Origin: Methylomarinum sp964397365
GTDB lineage: Bacteria > Pseudomonadota > Gammaproteobacteria > Methylococcales > Methylomonadaceae
Length of the DNA stretch: 22,920 nt
Direction of reading: 5' to 3'
Assembly: GCA_964397365.1 (NCBI GenBank)
Contig: CAYNIU010000028.1
Coordinates: 1 to 22,920, forward strand
Shown: one piece after another, positions 1 to 7,665 of the stretch
Layout: the number at the start of each line of letters is the position of its first letter
Position numbering within the stretch: the first letter of the stretch is position 1
Translations under genes and position numbers: made by a program
Notes under the pieces: generated by a model
Told to the model about the DNA's origin: nothing
The model's input: only the letters and a program-made list of their open reading frames with translations
Database searches by the model: none

Positions 1-80
1 CGCCGGTAGGTCGCATTGACAATGTGTACGGTGACAGGCATTTACAATGCAGTTGTCCACCACTATCGGATTTTGAGTAA
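1..80 (+). CDS. gcvP: Glycine dehydrogenase (decarboxylating), C-terminal end, partial
   Basis: The first complete codon starts at base 3 and the frame runs to TAA at 78-80, giving 25 residues. They include VGRIDNVYGDRHLQCSC followed by PPLSDFE, which matches the conserved GcvP C-terminus (E. coli ends with RLDDVYGDRNLFCSC and a short tail). GcvP is the PLP-dependent P-protein of the glycine cleavage system, decarboxylating glycine and passing the aminomethyl group to the H-protein lipoyl arm in the cytoplasm. The rest of the gene, with the catalytic lysine, lies left of the window. The fragment is short, so identity rests on this one motif, but the motif is distinctive. It converges on the NnrS-family gene. 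Confidence 0.8.
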   Translation, partial: PVGRIDNVYGDRHLQCSCPPLSDFE

Positions 81-110
81 ATTTATCCTATCGTTCCCTT
101 CATTCCTGAA

Positions 111-145
111 ATACCGGCAGTTTTCCAAATTGCCAGGCCGGGTAT
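111..145 (+). terminator. Weak hairpin after gcvP
   Basis: ATACCGGC at 111-118 can pair with GCCGGGTAT at 137-145 with one bulged base, around an 18-nt loop. It lies between the convergent ends of gcvP and the NnrS-family gene, where a terminator would be expected. There is no T-run directly after it, so intrinsic termination is doubtful. I see nothing else in 81-245. Confidence 0.22.
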
Positions 146-245
146 CATACAAAGATGTTGGTTACAAGAATACCCTTCTGCCGCATATGAATTCATAGCA
201 CTCTTTGTCTGATATCCCACTGCCACAGCAATATATTTTCTGTGC

Positions 246-1421
246 TTACCCTGGCTTGCCATCAACTCTGGAAGCACATAAAAGCGGATTATAGTAAAAC
301 ACAAACAAAGAAAAAGCGGCCAGCCAGCAATAAGCGGAAACGACTAGCAGGTGGCCGTACCACCCCGGTAATACAGTTGGCAACAACACCCGGAACAGAG
401 CCGCTAAATTAATCAACACAAAAGCTAAAGCTATCGTATTTGAAGCTTTCATAGCCCGACCCGTATGACCTAAAGACACCCTGGCCATCATTCCCAATGT
501 TAATACACCAATTCCACCTACGGTAAATGCATGTAGTACAAGCGAAGGTGATACCATTGAATAAGCGGACAATGCCAACAATCCAAACCCCAGCATAATC
601 CAGCTGTATCCAATGTACAACACCCATAATAAAGGGACATACCATATTTTCCTGTCGTACCATCCCAAAGCTCTTACACTATTCAGCAGGAGAGCCAAAA
701 CTGCGGAAACCGCCAATAGCAAACCACCCACATCAGCAATTACCAACAAAAATACGATGATCACAACAAGAATACTCAACAAATCCAGCAGAGGGTTTCT
801 TATCGCAATAACACCTTTTAAGCCTCTTTCAGTGAAAAAAGGAAATACGCGACCTGCAATAACCAGAATCATGATAATAATGATGGATACTACTAGATTC
901 AGTCCCGGCCAGGCAGTATGCTCAGTGAAACCCAAAATTTCAGCATGAATCAAAGCATTACCTGTTGCCAACATTATTAATAAAGCCGTAAAAATCAAAT
1001 TGTGATAATTGCCAGCTTTAATTATCGGACGACTGATAACATAAGCTAACAAAGGCAAAAAAGCGAAATCTATCAATGCTATCAATAAATCCGCTATCAG
1101 TCCCGAATAAAAGGGGACAATGCGCCCATATATCCATAACAATCCAAGCGCCGCCAATTTATCCTGCTCCACTGTCGCCAAGCCCGTCCAGTTTTTTACC
1201 GCCGTTAATAAAAAACCGGCAATGACCGCAACCGAATACCCCAATAACATCTCATGTGCATGCCAGTAATTGGTCGGGAAATAATTATCTGTTGCTAAGG
1301 AACCATCGTAAATTGATGTCCACAAGGCTATTAACAACAGCGCCGACAAGCCTGCCAGAGCAAAAAAAGTTCTAAACCCCATGGCAAACAGTGGATAATC
1401 AAAAAGCGGTTTTTTATTCAT
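246..1421 (-). CDS. NnrS family membrane protein
   Basis: The 391-residue protein is almost entirely hydrophobic, consistent with about twelve membrane helices in the inner membrane. The N-terminal motif NYWHAHEMLLGY (His54, His56) after a conserved FDYPLFAMGFRTFF stretch is typical of NnrS. The founding member, from Rhodobacter sphaeroides, is a haem- and copper-containing membrane protein linked to nitric oxide metabolism; its exact reaction is not settled. I chose ATG at 1421; a TTG five codons upstream (1436) keeps the frame but has no better ribosome site. With ATG, the start overlaps the 3' end of the DUF455 gene by 8 nt (ATGAATAA), so the two are probably translationally coupled. No nitrite or NO reductase is adjacent in this window. 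Confidence 0.85.
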   Translation of the reverse strand: MNKKPLFDYPLFAMGFRTFFALAGLSALLLIALWTSIYDGSLATDNYFPTNYWHAHEMLLGYSVAVIAGFLLTAVKNWTGLATVEQDKLAALGLLWIYGRIVPFYSGLIADLLIALIDFAFLPLLAYVISRPIIKAGNYHNLIFTALLIMLATGNALIHAEILGFTEHTAWPGLNLVVSIIIIMILVIAGRVFPFFTERGLKGVIAIRNPLLDLLSILVVIIVFLLVIADVGGLLLAVSAVLALLLNSVRALGWYDRKIWYVPLLWVLYIGYSWIMLGFGLLALSAYSMVSPSLVLHAFTVGGIGVLTLGMMARVSLGHTGRAMKASNTIALAFVLINLAALFRVLLPTVLPGWYGHLLVVSAYCWLAAFSLFVFYYNPLLCASRVDGKPG

Positions 1422-2217
1422 ATGATCTACTTTCAAGCCAATTTATTTCATTGTTCGAGAATCCGGCAATTATACGCATTTCTCGATTAAAAGGTCCTTT
1501 TGGTTTGCCTTTGTAGTATTTCACAATCAATTGCTGATATTTTTTTTCAGGGTTGATGCCTTGTTGTTCGCACAAAAACCTAAACCAATAAGATCCTGTT
1601 GCAACATGCCCTACTTCATCCTCAAGAATTCGTGACAAAATCGACACACTTTGCTGATCTCCAAGCGCCTGAAATTTTTCAATCATAGCCGGAGTCACAT
1701 CCAGTCCCCGGGCTTCCATACAACGAGGAACAATAGCCAACCTTGCCAAAAGATCATCCGCTGTATCTTCAGCATGATTCCATAATTCACGATGGGCAGG
1801 CAAATCACCATAATCAACCCCCATAATTAACAAATGTTTGCGCAGCATAGTAAAGTGCTGCGCCTCCTCATCAGCAATAGTTAACCAGTCCTGATAAAAA
1901 TTGTCGGGTAAACCGCGAAATCTGTAGATTATGTCCCAAGCCAAATAAATAGCGATAAATTCAATATGAACTAAGGCATGAAAAAATGCCTCCTTACCAC
2001 CTTCAGCATTAAGTCTTCGACGTGGCATCTCACGAGGCGACAATAATTCTGGCTTTTCTGGGAATACAGTTTGATTGATGGATAATATTTTGTGAGTTGA
2101 TTGGAACGATAATAGTTGCTTCTTTAATAAAAAAATTGCTTGCCGAGTTATGCTAAGCTTTTCGTTAATATCTGTTCTCAGTAAACATTGCTCAGCAATA
2201 GAAAAAATATTTTCCAT
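1414..2217 (-). CDS. DUF455 family ferritin-like protein
   Basis: The 267-residue protein matches the DUF455 ferritin-like family. Candidate di-iron ligands lie in a helical layout: HIE at 84-86, DEEAQH at 116-121, CMEARG near 167-171 and EDEVGH at 199-204. The N-terminal part (AEQCLLRTDINEK) matches the usual family opening, so ATG at 2217 is accepted although no clear Shine-Dalgarno precedes it. The family is often annotated as a hypothetical or rhamnosyltransferase-like protein; its function is not known, though the fold suggests metal-dependent oxidation or hydroxylation. It overlaps the downstream NnrS-family gene by 8 nt. Its promoter must lie inside the VanZ pseudogene that starts 9 bases upstream on the other strand. 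Confidence 0.85.
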   Translation of the reverse strand: MENIFSIAEQCLLRTDINEKLSITRQAIFLLKKQLLSFQSTHKILSINQTVFPEKPELLSPREMPRRRLNAEGGKEAFFHALVHIEFIAIYLAWDIIYRFRGLPDNFYQDWLTIADEEAQHFTMLRKHLLIMGVDYGDLPAHRELWNHAEDTADDLLARLAIVPRCMEARGLDVTPAMIEKFQALGDQQSVSILSRILEDEVGHVATGSYWFRFLCEQQGINPEKKYQQLIVKYYKGKPKGPFNREMRIIAGFSNNEINWLESRSYE

Positions 2218-2225
2218 CGTTTTTT

Positions 2226-2653
2226 ATGCTCAAGTTATTTGATTCTGCCGTCCTGCTGACTTATTGCACTTTTATTTATTATTTGTCATCGCAAAGCAGC
2301 ATTGCCACACCTCTGTTATTTATCCATCAGGATAAACTTCATCATTTAGGTGCCTATTTTATTATGGGGCTTTAGCCCGACGTATGGTCAGAACTGAAAA
2401 TATCCCAGCCATATCAAAGTTTTCAATCAGTTTGATTTTTTGCAGTTTATAGGGTCTTTCAGATGAGTAGCATCAGTCTTTTATTCCTGGCCGGGAAGCT
2501 GATGTATATGATTGGATAGCCGATACACTCGGGGCGTTTTTTGCAATATTCCTGTATTATCGACAGGAAAAAAGTATACTAAACAACCGACAAGCCGACA
2601 TTAATGTCGGCTATACTGTCGTGGGTCGTTTGATCATATTTAATGAAAAATAG
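2226..2653 (+). pseudogene. VanZ-family membrane protein, broken by frameshift and two nonsense codons
   Basis: From ATG 2226 the frame reads LLTYCTFIYYLSSQ, then HQDKLHHLGAYFIMG, and stops at TAG 2373. In the frame starting from the GGGG run near 2366-2369 the reading continues as ALARRMVRTENIP, then SISLIFCSL, a TAG at 2450, GLSDE, a TAG at 2468, and HQSFIPGREADVYDWIADT followed by LGAFFAIFLYYRQEK, ending at TAG 2651. Order and spacing (SSQ, DKLxH, AYF, GLSDEyHQxFxPGR, DxxADTLGA) are those of VanZ-like integral membrane proteins of about 120-140 aa. Loss of one G in the G-run explains the shift. Both internal TAG codons sit where the family usually has Tyr. The 3' end overlaps the end of rpoS by 14 nt on the opposite strand. 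It is probably a recent relic; function of the family is poorly known. Confidence 0.8.
2593..2612 (-). terminator. 20-bp perfect palindrome downstream of rpoS
   Basis: AGCCGACATTAATGTCGGCT is a perfect inverted repeat located 28 bases past the rpoS stop. On the rpoS strand it is followed, after about 15 nt, by a T-rich run (ACTTTTTTCC), so it may form the rpoS terminator. It also lies inside the VanZ pseudogene reading frame and could equally be a protein-binding palindrome. The T-run is not immediately adjacent, which lowers confidence. Confidence 0.38.
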
Positions 2654-3620
2654 ATTCAAATGAATATCCGCTCATATCAAGAATTTCTTTAAGTCTTTTT
2701 AACGCATCCATCTGAATTTGCCTGACCCGCTCTCTGGTCACTCCCAGTTCTTGAGCAACTTTTTCTAATGTTGAATTTTCATAACCGCATAAGCCGTATC
2801 TACGACAAATAACTTCGCGTTGTTTTTCGGATAACTGATAAACCCAATGGGTTATATTGTCTTTAATACCGTTTTCCTGGAGAATATCGGTTGGCGACAA
2901 ACTCTGTTCATCAGCAATGGAATCAACTAGTGGTTTTTCAAAATCTTTGCCCCCAGGCACGTCAACTGAGGTAACACGTTCATTCAGTTTCAACATTTTA
3001 CTGACCGTTTTTACCGGTTTATCCATATAAGCTGCAATTTCTTCAGCTGTAGGCTCATGATCAAGTTGCTGAGTCAAAGAACGCTGCACCTTTAAATATC
3101 CGTTCATCTCTTTTACAACATGTATTGGCAGGCGGATTGTTCGTGTCTGATTCATAATCGCACGTTCAATTGTCTGCCTGATCCACCAGGTAGCGTAAGT
3201 CGAAAACCTGAAACCCCGCCCAGGATCAAATTTTTCTACTGCCCTGATCAACCCCAGATTACCTTCTTCAATTAAATCGAGTAATGGCAGCCCTCTGTTC
3301 AAATATCGCCTAGAAATCTTGACAACCAATCGCAGATTACTTTCAATCATAATCCTGCGGGCTTCTTTATCACCCCTTAAAACTCGTTTGCCATAGAGTT
3401 TTTCTTCGTCCGCAGTTAACAGCTTGGATTTACCCAATTCGTTTAAATAAACACGGGTCGCATCAAAAGCACTATCATTATGCGAATCATTCACATCAAT
3501 ATCATGTGCTTTGACCTCTTCCCGTAAAATATTTGTTTCATCAGCTATAGCAAAAGAAGTCAAGTCAGGCATAACCATATTGACTTCTTTTGTCATTACA
3601 TCAATCACTTCGTCCGTCAT
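2640..3620 (-). CDS. rpoS: RNA polymerase sigma factor RpoS (sigma-38)
   Basis: This 326-residue sigma-70 family protein (E. coli RpoS is 330) directs RNA polymerase to stationary-phase and general stress promoters. Visible parts are region 1.2 (DATRVYLNELGKSKLLTADE, from 53), region 2 with DLIEEGNLGLIRAVEKFD and FSTYATWWIRQTIERAI (about 87-157), region 3 (169-244) and region 4 with TLEKVAQELGVTRERVRQIQ (284-303). The short N-terminus without region 1.1 separates it from RpoD. Region 2.5 keeps HVVKEMN; Lys170 aligns with E. coli Lys173, the RssB contact, so regulated proteolysis by ClpXP is possible (inference). The ATG at 3620 has a strong GGAGG. It lies 42 nt downstream of nlpD, the classical gammaproteobacterial order, so its main promoter may sit within nlpD. 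Confidence 0.96.
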   Translation of the reverse strand: MTDEVIDVMTKEVNMVMPDLTSFAIADETNILREEVKAHDIDVNDSHNDSAFDATRVYLNELGKSKLLTADEEKLYGKRVLRGDKEARRIMIESNLRLVVKISRRYLNRGLPLLDLIEEGNLGLIRAVEKFDPGRGFRFSTYATWWIRQTIERAIMNQTRTIRLPIHVVKEMNGYLKVQRSLTQQLDHEPTAEEIAAYMDKPVKTVSKMLKLNERVTSVDVPGGKDFEKPLVDSIADEQSLSPTDILQENGIKDNITHWVYQLSEKQREVICRRYGLCGYENSTLEKVAQELGVTRERVRQIQMDALKRLKEILDMSGYSFESIFH

Positions 3621-3625
3621 ATATA

Positions 3626-3630
3626 CCTCC
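3626..3630 (-). promoter_or_regulatory. Strong Shine-Dalgarno of rpoS
   Basis: On the minus strand the sequence reads GGAGG, five bases before the rpoS ATG. It is the best ribosome site in the cluster and fixes the start. Its complement in the leader could allow the translational control known for rpoS in enterobacteria, but I see no clear anti-SD hairpin. Confidence 0.7.
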
Positions 3631-3662
3631 AGATCAACTGGCTAAATACCATAACCTCAACA

Positions 3663-4409
3663 CTATTTTTTTGGTAAATAATTAACTGGATTTACCGGTT
3701 TCCCTTTTTTTCTAATTTCAAAATGCAGTGAAGTTTGCGCACCCCTTACCTTGCCAACTTCCGCAATGACCTGACCTTTCTTAATCCGTTGTCCTTCTTT
3801 TACCAGCAAACGGTGATTATTGGCATAAGCGCTCAGATAAGAAGAATTATGTTTAATAATCAGCAAATTCCCATACCCCATCAAACCATGTCCGCTATAA
3901 ACCACTTTTCCAGAAGCTGCAGCTTTTACCGCCTGCCCCAGTTTACCACTAATATCTATCCCTTTATTTCCGGTCTGAGAAAAATTTCTAAGAATTTTTC
4001 CCTTTATCGGCCACTGCCAGTTGAACTTTAACACCTTTTTCTTATCGTTTGAAATCAAAGGTTTTTTTTGTGACAGATTTCTCGTTTTTTTAATACCCTT
4101 ATTTTTTAAATGTTTTTTATCATAGCCCATATCTCGTTGTTCAGATTTGAATAATTTTATTTTCTGGCCAATAAATAAACGATAAGGCGGCGATAAACCA
4201 TTCCATTTTACAAGCTGTTTATAACCGTAACCTGAACGAACGCCTATAGCATATAAAGTATCCCCTTTTTGAACGATATAGTATTTTTTTGACTTGGGAA
4301 TATCGCGATAATAAGTTCTGACTGGCGCATAGTGACTACCAGAACAACCCATTAGCTGCAAAGCGATACTTATCAGTAAAACTACTAATCCGAATCTTCT
4401 AAAAAGCAT
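3663..4409 (-). CDS. nlpD: NlpD-like lipoprotein, LysM plus degenerate M23 peptidase domain
   Basis: The 248-residue protein starts with a lipoprotein signal ending in the lipobox LQLMGC, with the lipidated Cys at 22. A LysM peptidoglycan-binding domain follows (about 41-88, YIVQKGDTLYAIGVRSG). After a basic Lys-rich linker comes a C-terminal M23/LytM domain (about 140-248). Two active-site positions are lost: the GHxGxD motif reads GNKGIDIS and the HLH motif reads SLHFEIR. E. coli NlpD is degenerate in the same way and works not as a hydrolase but as an activator of amidase AmiC in septal peptidoglycan splitting. The same role is expected here. It lies 4 nt downstream of the J-domain gene and 42 nt upstream of rpoS. 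Confidence 0.93.
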   Translation of the reverse strand: MLFRRFGLVVLLISIALQLMGCSGSHYAPVRTYYRDIPKSKKYYIVQKGDTLYAIGVRSGYGYKQLVKWNGLSPPYRLFIGQKIKLFKSEQRDMGYDKKHLKNKGIKKTRNLSQKKPLISNDKKKVLKFNWQWPIKGKILRNFSQTGNKGIDISGKLGQAVKAAASGKVVYSGHGLMGYGNLLIIKHNSSYLSAYANNHRLLVKEGQRIKKGQVIAEVGKVRGAQTSLHFEIRKKGKPVNPVNYLPKK

Positions 4410-4413
4410 TAGT

Positions 4414-4908
4414 TTACTTTTCCAGTAGAACCTTTTTTGCCCGATTGATCTGCGCTGCTAAAAAATCAGTTCCGCCACGATCAGGATGATTTTTTTGCAT
4501 TAACTTACGATGAGCTTGAATAATTTCCTCAGCTGTTGCTCCAGGCTTTAACCCCAAAATTTCATAAGCTCTTGCTTTACTCATCATTTCATGGCCAGTA
4601 ACTTTATGATCATAATTTGAATGTTTATTTTTTGCGCTGTTAAATAATAGCCATAAACGCTGTAACTGGGGGGCATAGCGTAATATAACTGGCAACAATC
4701 TGACAACTGATGCAAAAACAACACCGACCAATGCAAACAGCCAGTTCAATCGTCCCATAAACGCCAGAAAAATCAGTACTAACGCTAAAATAATGAAACT
4801 GCTTTTCTTAACTGCTTTGGCTACAGTTGAAGCTGGAGTTTTTAAAAACCACCGTAAAGCCAAAAACATCAAAATCAAAACCACTACTAATATATAAATA
4901 CGAATCAA
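4414..4908 (-). CDS. Membrane-anchored J-domain protein (type III, TIM14/DjlA-like)
   Basis: I place the start at TTG 4908, which follows GGGAGAGGA directly; the GTG at 4932 would add eight residues but has no comparable ribosome site. The 164-residue product begins with a membrane helix (IRIYILVVVLILMFLALRWF), has one or two more hydrophobic segments (about 37-78) and ends in a short J-domain with ARAYEILGLKPGATAEEI, then HPD in QKNHPDRGGTD. The HPD is the tripeptide that stimulates DnaK ATPase. The layout, with the J-domain at the extreme C-terminus, resembles TIM14/Pam18-like bacterial proteins rather than DnaJ: no Gly/Phe region or zinc centre is present. It would recruit DnaK at the membrane; the client is unknown. 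Only 4 nt separate it from nlpD, so the three genes to rpoS may be one operon. Confidence 0.87.
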   Translation of the reverse strand: MIRIYILVVVLILMFLALRWFLKTPASTVAKAVKKSSFIILALVLIFLAFMGRLNWLFALVGVVFASVVRLLPVILRYAPQLQRLWLLFNSAKNKHSNYDHKVTGHEMMSKARAYEILGLKPGATAEEIIQAHRKLMQKNHPDRGGTDFLAAQINRAKKVLLEK

Positions 4909-5132
4909 TGATCCTCTCCCATTGGAACACACTAAATGATGCTAACTTACAAAGGCATACTCCCCCATGATTCAACAATAGCAACGGAGTACCCGACAAA
5001 GGTATTGAAGCAATATCTTTGACCTGCACACCCACATTCAACCTGATAAATACCTAATTTTCATGTGCAATAGCTATATCTTGTAATAATATCTTAGAAT
5101 ATGCACCCAATTGATTACAGAAAAAAACCAAT

Positions 5133-5660
5133 ATGCAAAATGCCAGAGTCCCCATACTTGGTTTTGCTGCTTACAGCGGAACAGGAAAAACCACGCTACT
5201 GACAAAGCTGATCCCATTGTTAAAAAAAGCTGGTTTGAAAACTGGCATTATTAAACATAGCCATCATAATTTTGAAATAGATCAACCCGGTAAGGACAGT
5301 TTTCGTCTCAGGAACGCAGGTGCAACCCCAGTCATGCTGGTTTCCGCCTATCGCAGGGCAATGATTACTGAATTTGAAAATACGACTGAACCTAAACTGG
5401 ATGAGCAACTGAAAGCCTTTGACCAATCATCCATAAACTTAATTCTGGTAGAAGGGTTCAAGGCCGAAAACTTTCCAAAAATAGAATTACATCGCCCTTC
5501 TTTAAAAAAACCATTAATCTTCCCTAATGATTCCTCCATTATTGCAATTGCAACCGACCAGCCAATTGAAATACCGGCATATCTGGATCTACTGGATATA
5601 AACAATCCTCACAAAATCGCTGACTATATCATTCAAAAGCTATTGCAAAAATCACTATGA
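5133..5660 (+). CDS. mobB: Molybdopterin-guanine dinucleotide biosynthesis adaptor MobB
   Basis: The 175-residue length equals that of E. coli MobB. A P-loop (AYSGTGKTTLL, Lys19) opens the protein, followed by the MobB signature KTGIIKHSHHNFEIDQPGKD and SFRLRNAGA, and later LILVEGFK. MobB is a GTP-binding partner of MobA, which attaches GMP to molybdopterin; it is helpful rather than essential. The last four bases (ATGA) overlap the start of moeA, so the two are translationally coupled. No strong Shine-Dalgarno precedes the ATG. The 200-nt region between it and the divergent J-domain gene should hold both promoters; an AT-rich stretch (TAATAAT near 5083) is compatible, but I cannot define one. 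Confidence 0.93.
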   Translation: MQNARVPILGFAAYSGTGKTTLLTKLIPLLKKAGLKTGIIKHSHHNFEIDQPGKDSFRLRNAGATPVMLVSAYRRAMITEFENTTEPKLDEQLKAFDQSSINLILVEGFKAENFPKIELHRPSLKKPLIFPNDSSIIAIATDQPIEIPAYLDLLDINNPHKIADYIIQKLLQKSL

Positions 5661-6901
5661 AAGATCTGTGTAACGCCTCCACTTCCGGTTTGCTGTCCAT
5701 TGACCGGGCATTAGCTCGCATTCATAAAGCCATTATCCCAGTCCTTGGAAATGAAAAAATCACCTTGAAAAAAGCTGTGGGTCGGGTATTAGCTGAAACC
5801 GTGGTATCACTTATCGACATTCCGCCTGAACGCGTTTCAGCAATGGATGGTTATGCATTTTCCAGTATTGACATCATCAACACGCAAACATTCTCTTTAC
5901 AACAAGTAGGTGTCTCCTGGGCAGGTAAACCATTTAACGGTTCAATTAAAAACGGCCAATGTATTAGAATTTTCACTGGTGCTGTTGTTCCAGAAAATGC
6001 TGACAGCATCATTATGCAGGAACAGGTCAGCGTCGATGGCGACCATATACTGTTTCCACCTATCAGTACAGGCTTGGAAAATATACGACAAGCCGGTAGC
6101 GACAGGCAAAAACAGCAAACGTTGCTCGCCGCGCCAAAAAAAATATCCGCAATAGATTGCGCTTTATTAGCTTCAGCCGGAATTTACGATATTGCGGTTA
6201 AGCGCAAAGTAAATATTGCTTATTTTTCCACGGGTGATGAATTAACGTCGATTGGTCAAACGCTAAAGCCCGGACAAATTTATGACAGCAACCGATATGC
6301 CTTACATGGTTTGCTGAAGGATGAAAGCTTTGCGGTTGCCGATCTGGGTGTCATTGCAGATAACAGACAACAACTGGAAAAAATATTATTGTCGGCTGCG
6401 AAAACTTACGATGCCATCATCACAACAGGCGGCGCATCGGTAGGCGATGCTGATTATATTGAAGAAATATTAGCGCAATACGGTGAAGTGAATTTCTGGA
6501 AAATTGCCATGAAACCCGGTAAACCATTAGCTTTCGGAAAAATTGGAAGCTGCTGTTTTTTTGGCCTGCCCGGCAATCCAGTTTCTGTCGTTGCAACATT
6601 CCAAAAAATAGTGCGCCCGGCTCTGCAACACCTTTCGGGGGCGCCGGTAACAACCGAAATACAATTGAAGGCATATTCTCAATCTGACCTGAAAAAGATA
6701 CCGGGACGTAAGGAATATCAACGCGGTATCTTATCTCAACAAAAAAACGGGAAATTTATCGTAGAAGCCGCAGGTCTACAAGATTCACATCATTTAAGCG
6801 CCTTGAGTAAAGCCAATTGTTATATCGTTCTGGATGCCGCTTGTAATGGCATAAAAGCTGGCGACCCAGTCATCGTTGAACCCTTTAATCACCTGCTTTG
6901 A
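5657..6901 (+). CDS. moeA: Molybdopterin molybdenumtransferase MoeA
   Basis: The 414 residues compare with 411 in E. coli. MoeA inserts molybdate into adenylylated molybdopterin to make active molybdenum cofactor. The N-terminal part has ERVSAMDGYAF (conserved catalytic Asp region) and IFTGAVVPENAD; the central MPT-binding domain has TTGGASVGDADY at about 256-267, and the LPGNPVSV loop is at 304-311. The C-terminal domain IV is complete. The start codon is inside the mobB stop (ATGA). The pair indicates that the host makes a molybdenum enzyme of the MGD type, though none is encoded in this window. The gene converges on the DUF3581 gene. Confidence 0.96.
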   Translation: MKDLCNASTSGLLSIDRALARIHKAIIPVLGNEKITLKKAVGRVLAETVVSLIDIPPERVSAMDGYAFSSIDIINTQTFSLQQVGVSWAGKPFNGSIKNGQCIRIFTGAVVPENADSIIMQEQVSVDGDHILFPPISTGLENIRQAGSDRQKQQTLLAAPKKISAIDCALLASAGIYDIAVKRKVNIAYFSTGDELTSIGQTLKPGQIYDSNRYALHGLLKDESFAVADLGVIADNRQQLEKILLSAAKTYDAIITTGGASVGDADYIEEILAQYGEVNFWKIAMKPGKPLAFGKIGSCCFFGLPGNPVSVVATFQKIVRPALQHLSGAPVTTEIQLKAYSQSDLKKIPGRKEYQRGILSQQKNGKFIVEAAGLQDSHHLSALSKANCYIVLDAACNGIKAGDPVIVEPFNHLL

Positions 6902-6908
6902 AAACAGA

Positions 6909-6928
6909 AAACTCAAGTAATTGAGTTT
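6909..6928. terminator. Bidirectional hairpin between moeA and DUF3581 gene
   Basis: AAACTCAA at 6909-6916 pairs with TTGAGTTT at 6921-6928 around a GTAA loop, with an outer AACAG / CTGTT that can also pair. It sits 8 bases after the moeA stop and includes the DUF3581 stop codon. The A-rich left and T-rich right flanks fit a two-way terminator, though the stem is AT-rich. Confidence 0.5.
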
Positions 6929-7632
6929 AAATACTGTTCTTTTCTGGCCAGATAGTTGTTTACAAACTCTTTCAAGGGTTCAGCTTCCAATGGTCTCAAG
7001 CCACTGATTGTCAGTTTTTTAGAACCCGAACCCACCACTTCATCATCAGATATAATTTGAAAACGTAAACGTGCAGAACCGCGTTTACCATTAACCTCAA
7101 GTTCCGGTTTCAGCATTTCCAGGCGAGGATTATTAAAATTCAATCGTTTGAATTCAATATTCATGTTCTCATAAATCACCAGCGGCCTATCCAGACTGAA
7201 CATGACGTTTTCTTTTTCTAACAGCGGTACTAAAACATAAGGAAAATTATGCCCGGAAAAAGCGACATAATCACGCACCAATGTTTCTATCATTTCCTCG
7301 TTTTGATCCACGCCGCCTCTGCGCTCAATTTGCAAATATGTTTTACCATTATTATCTTTAATATCAATTTGCGAGGCATTGGTTTCAGGGAAATTAAGCT
7401 TAACCGCATCACCTACCATACCGGCAAAAGTAAAATACATTTTTTCGCTTAAGCCATACTTTTCCAGAACCAGTGAAAACAACAGATCACCCGGCACACA
7501 AAAACGCTTCGCATCAGGATCATGTAGCGGATTGAAATCCTTGGCGACTTCTTTGGCAAACAGACTAGCCTGTTGAGCTGTAATAACAACACTGCCGTCC
7601 TCATCTATTGAATAAAATTCTTTTAAAAACAT
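6913..7632 (-). CDS. DUF3581 family protein
   Basis: The 239-residue protein matches the DUF3581 family found mainly in Gammaproteobacteria. Recognisable stretches are AKEVAKDFNPLHDPDAKRFC near 27-46, VPGDLLFSLVLEKYGLS just after, and the C-terminal GSKKLTISGLRPLEAEPLKE. The NPLHxD-type motif near the N-terminus recalls hot-dog fold dehydratases of the MaoC type, so an acyl-thioester substrate is conceivable, but no activity is established. There is no signal peptide or membrane helix, so it is cytoplasmic. It lies 33 nt downstream of the rhodanese gene on the same strand and may be co-transcribed with it and the aminotransferase. No clear Shine-Dalgarno precedes the ATG. Confidence 0.82.
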   Translation of the reverse strand: MFLKEFYSIDEDGSVVITAQQASLFAKEVAKDFNPLHDPDAKRFCVPGDLLFSLVLEKYGLSEKMYFTFAGMVGDAVKLNFPETNASQIDIKDNNGKTYLQIERRGGVDQNEEMIETLVRDYVAFSGHNFPYVLVPLLEKENVMFSLDRPLVIYENMNIEFKRLNFNNPRLEMLKPELEVNGKRGSARLRFQIISDDEVVGSGSKKLTISGLRPLEAEPLKEFVNNYLARKEQYLNSIT

Positions 7633-7665
7633 AATCGTTATATTTTGTTATTTTGTGTACGATCC

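Noticed and set aside
83..304. 73-codon minus-strand frame beyond the NnrS gene
   Set aside because: It overlaps the NnrS 3' end in another frame and shows no family motif; the region's only coding signal is the gcvP end on the plus strand.
613..948. Open frame of 111 codons on the plus strand
   Set aside because: It lies wholly inside the NnrS-family gene on the opposite strand, and its composition (long Thr/Ile/Arg runs) is that of an antisense shadow of membrane helices.
3663..4409. Missing M23 active-site residues as a sign of gene decay in nlpD
   Set aside because: E. coli NlpD lacks the same residues and functions as an amidase activator, so this is the normal state of the family.
4808..5041. 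77-codon minus-strand frame overlapping the start of the J-domain gene
   Set aside because: It runs out of frame into the J-domain gene and shows no motif. The upstream stretch LNVGVQVKDIASIPLSG looked protein-like but matched nothing that I know.
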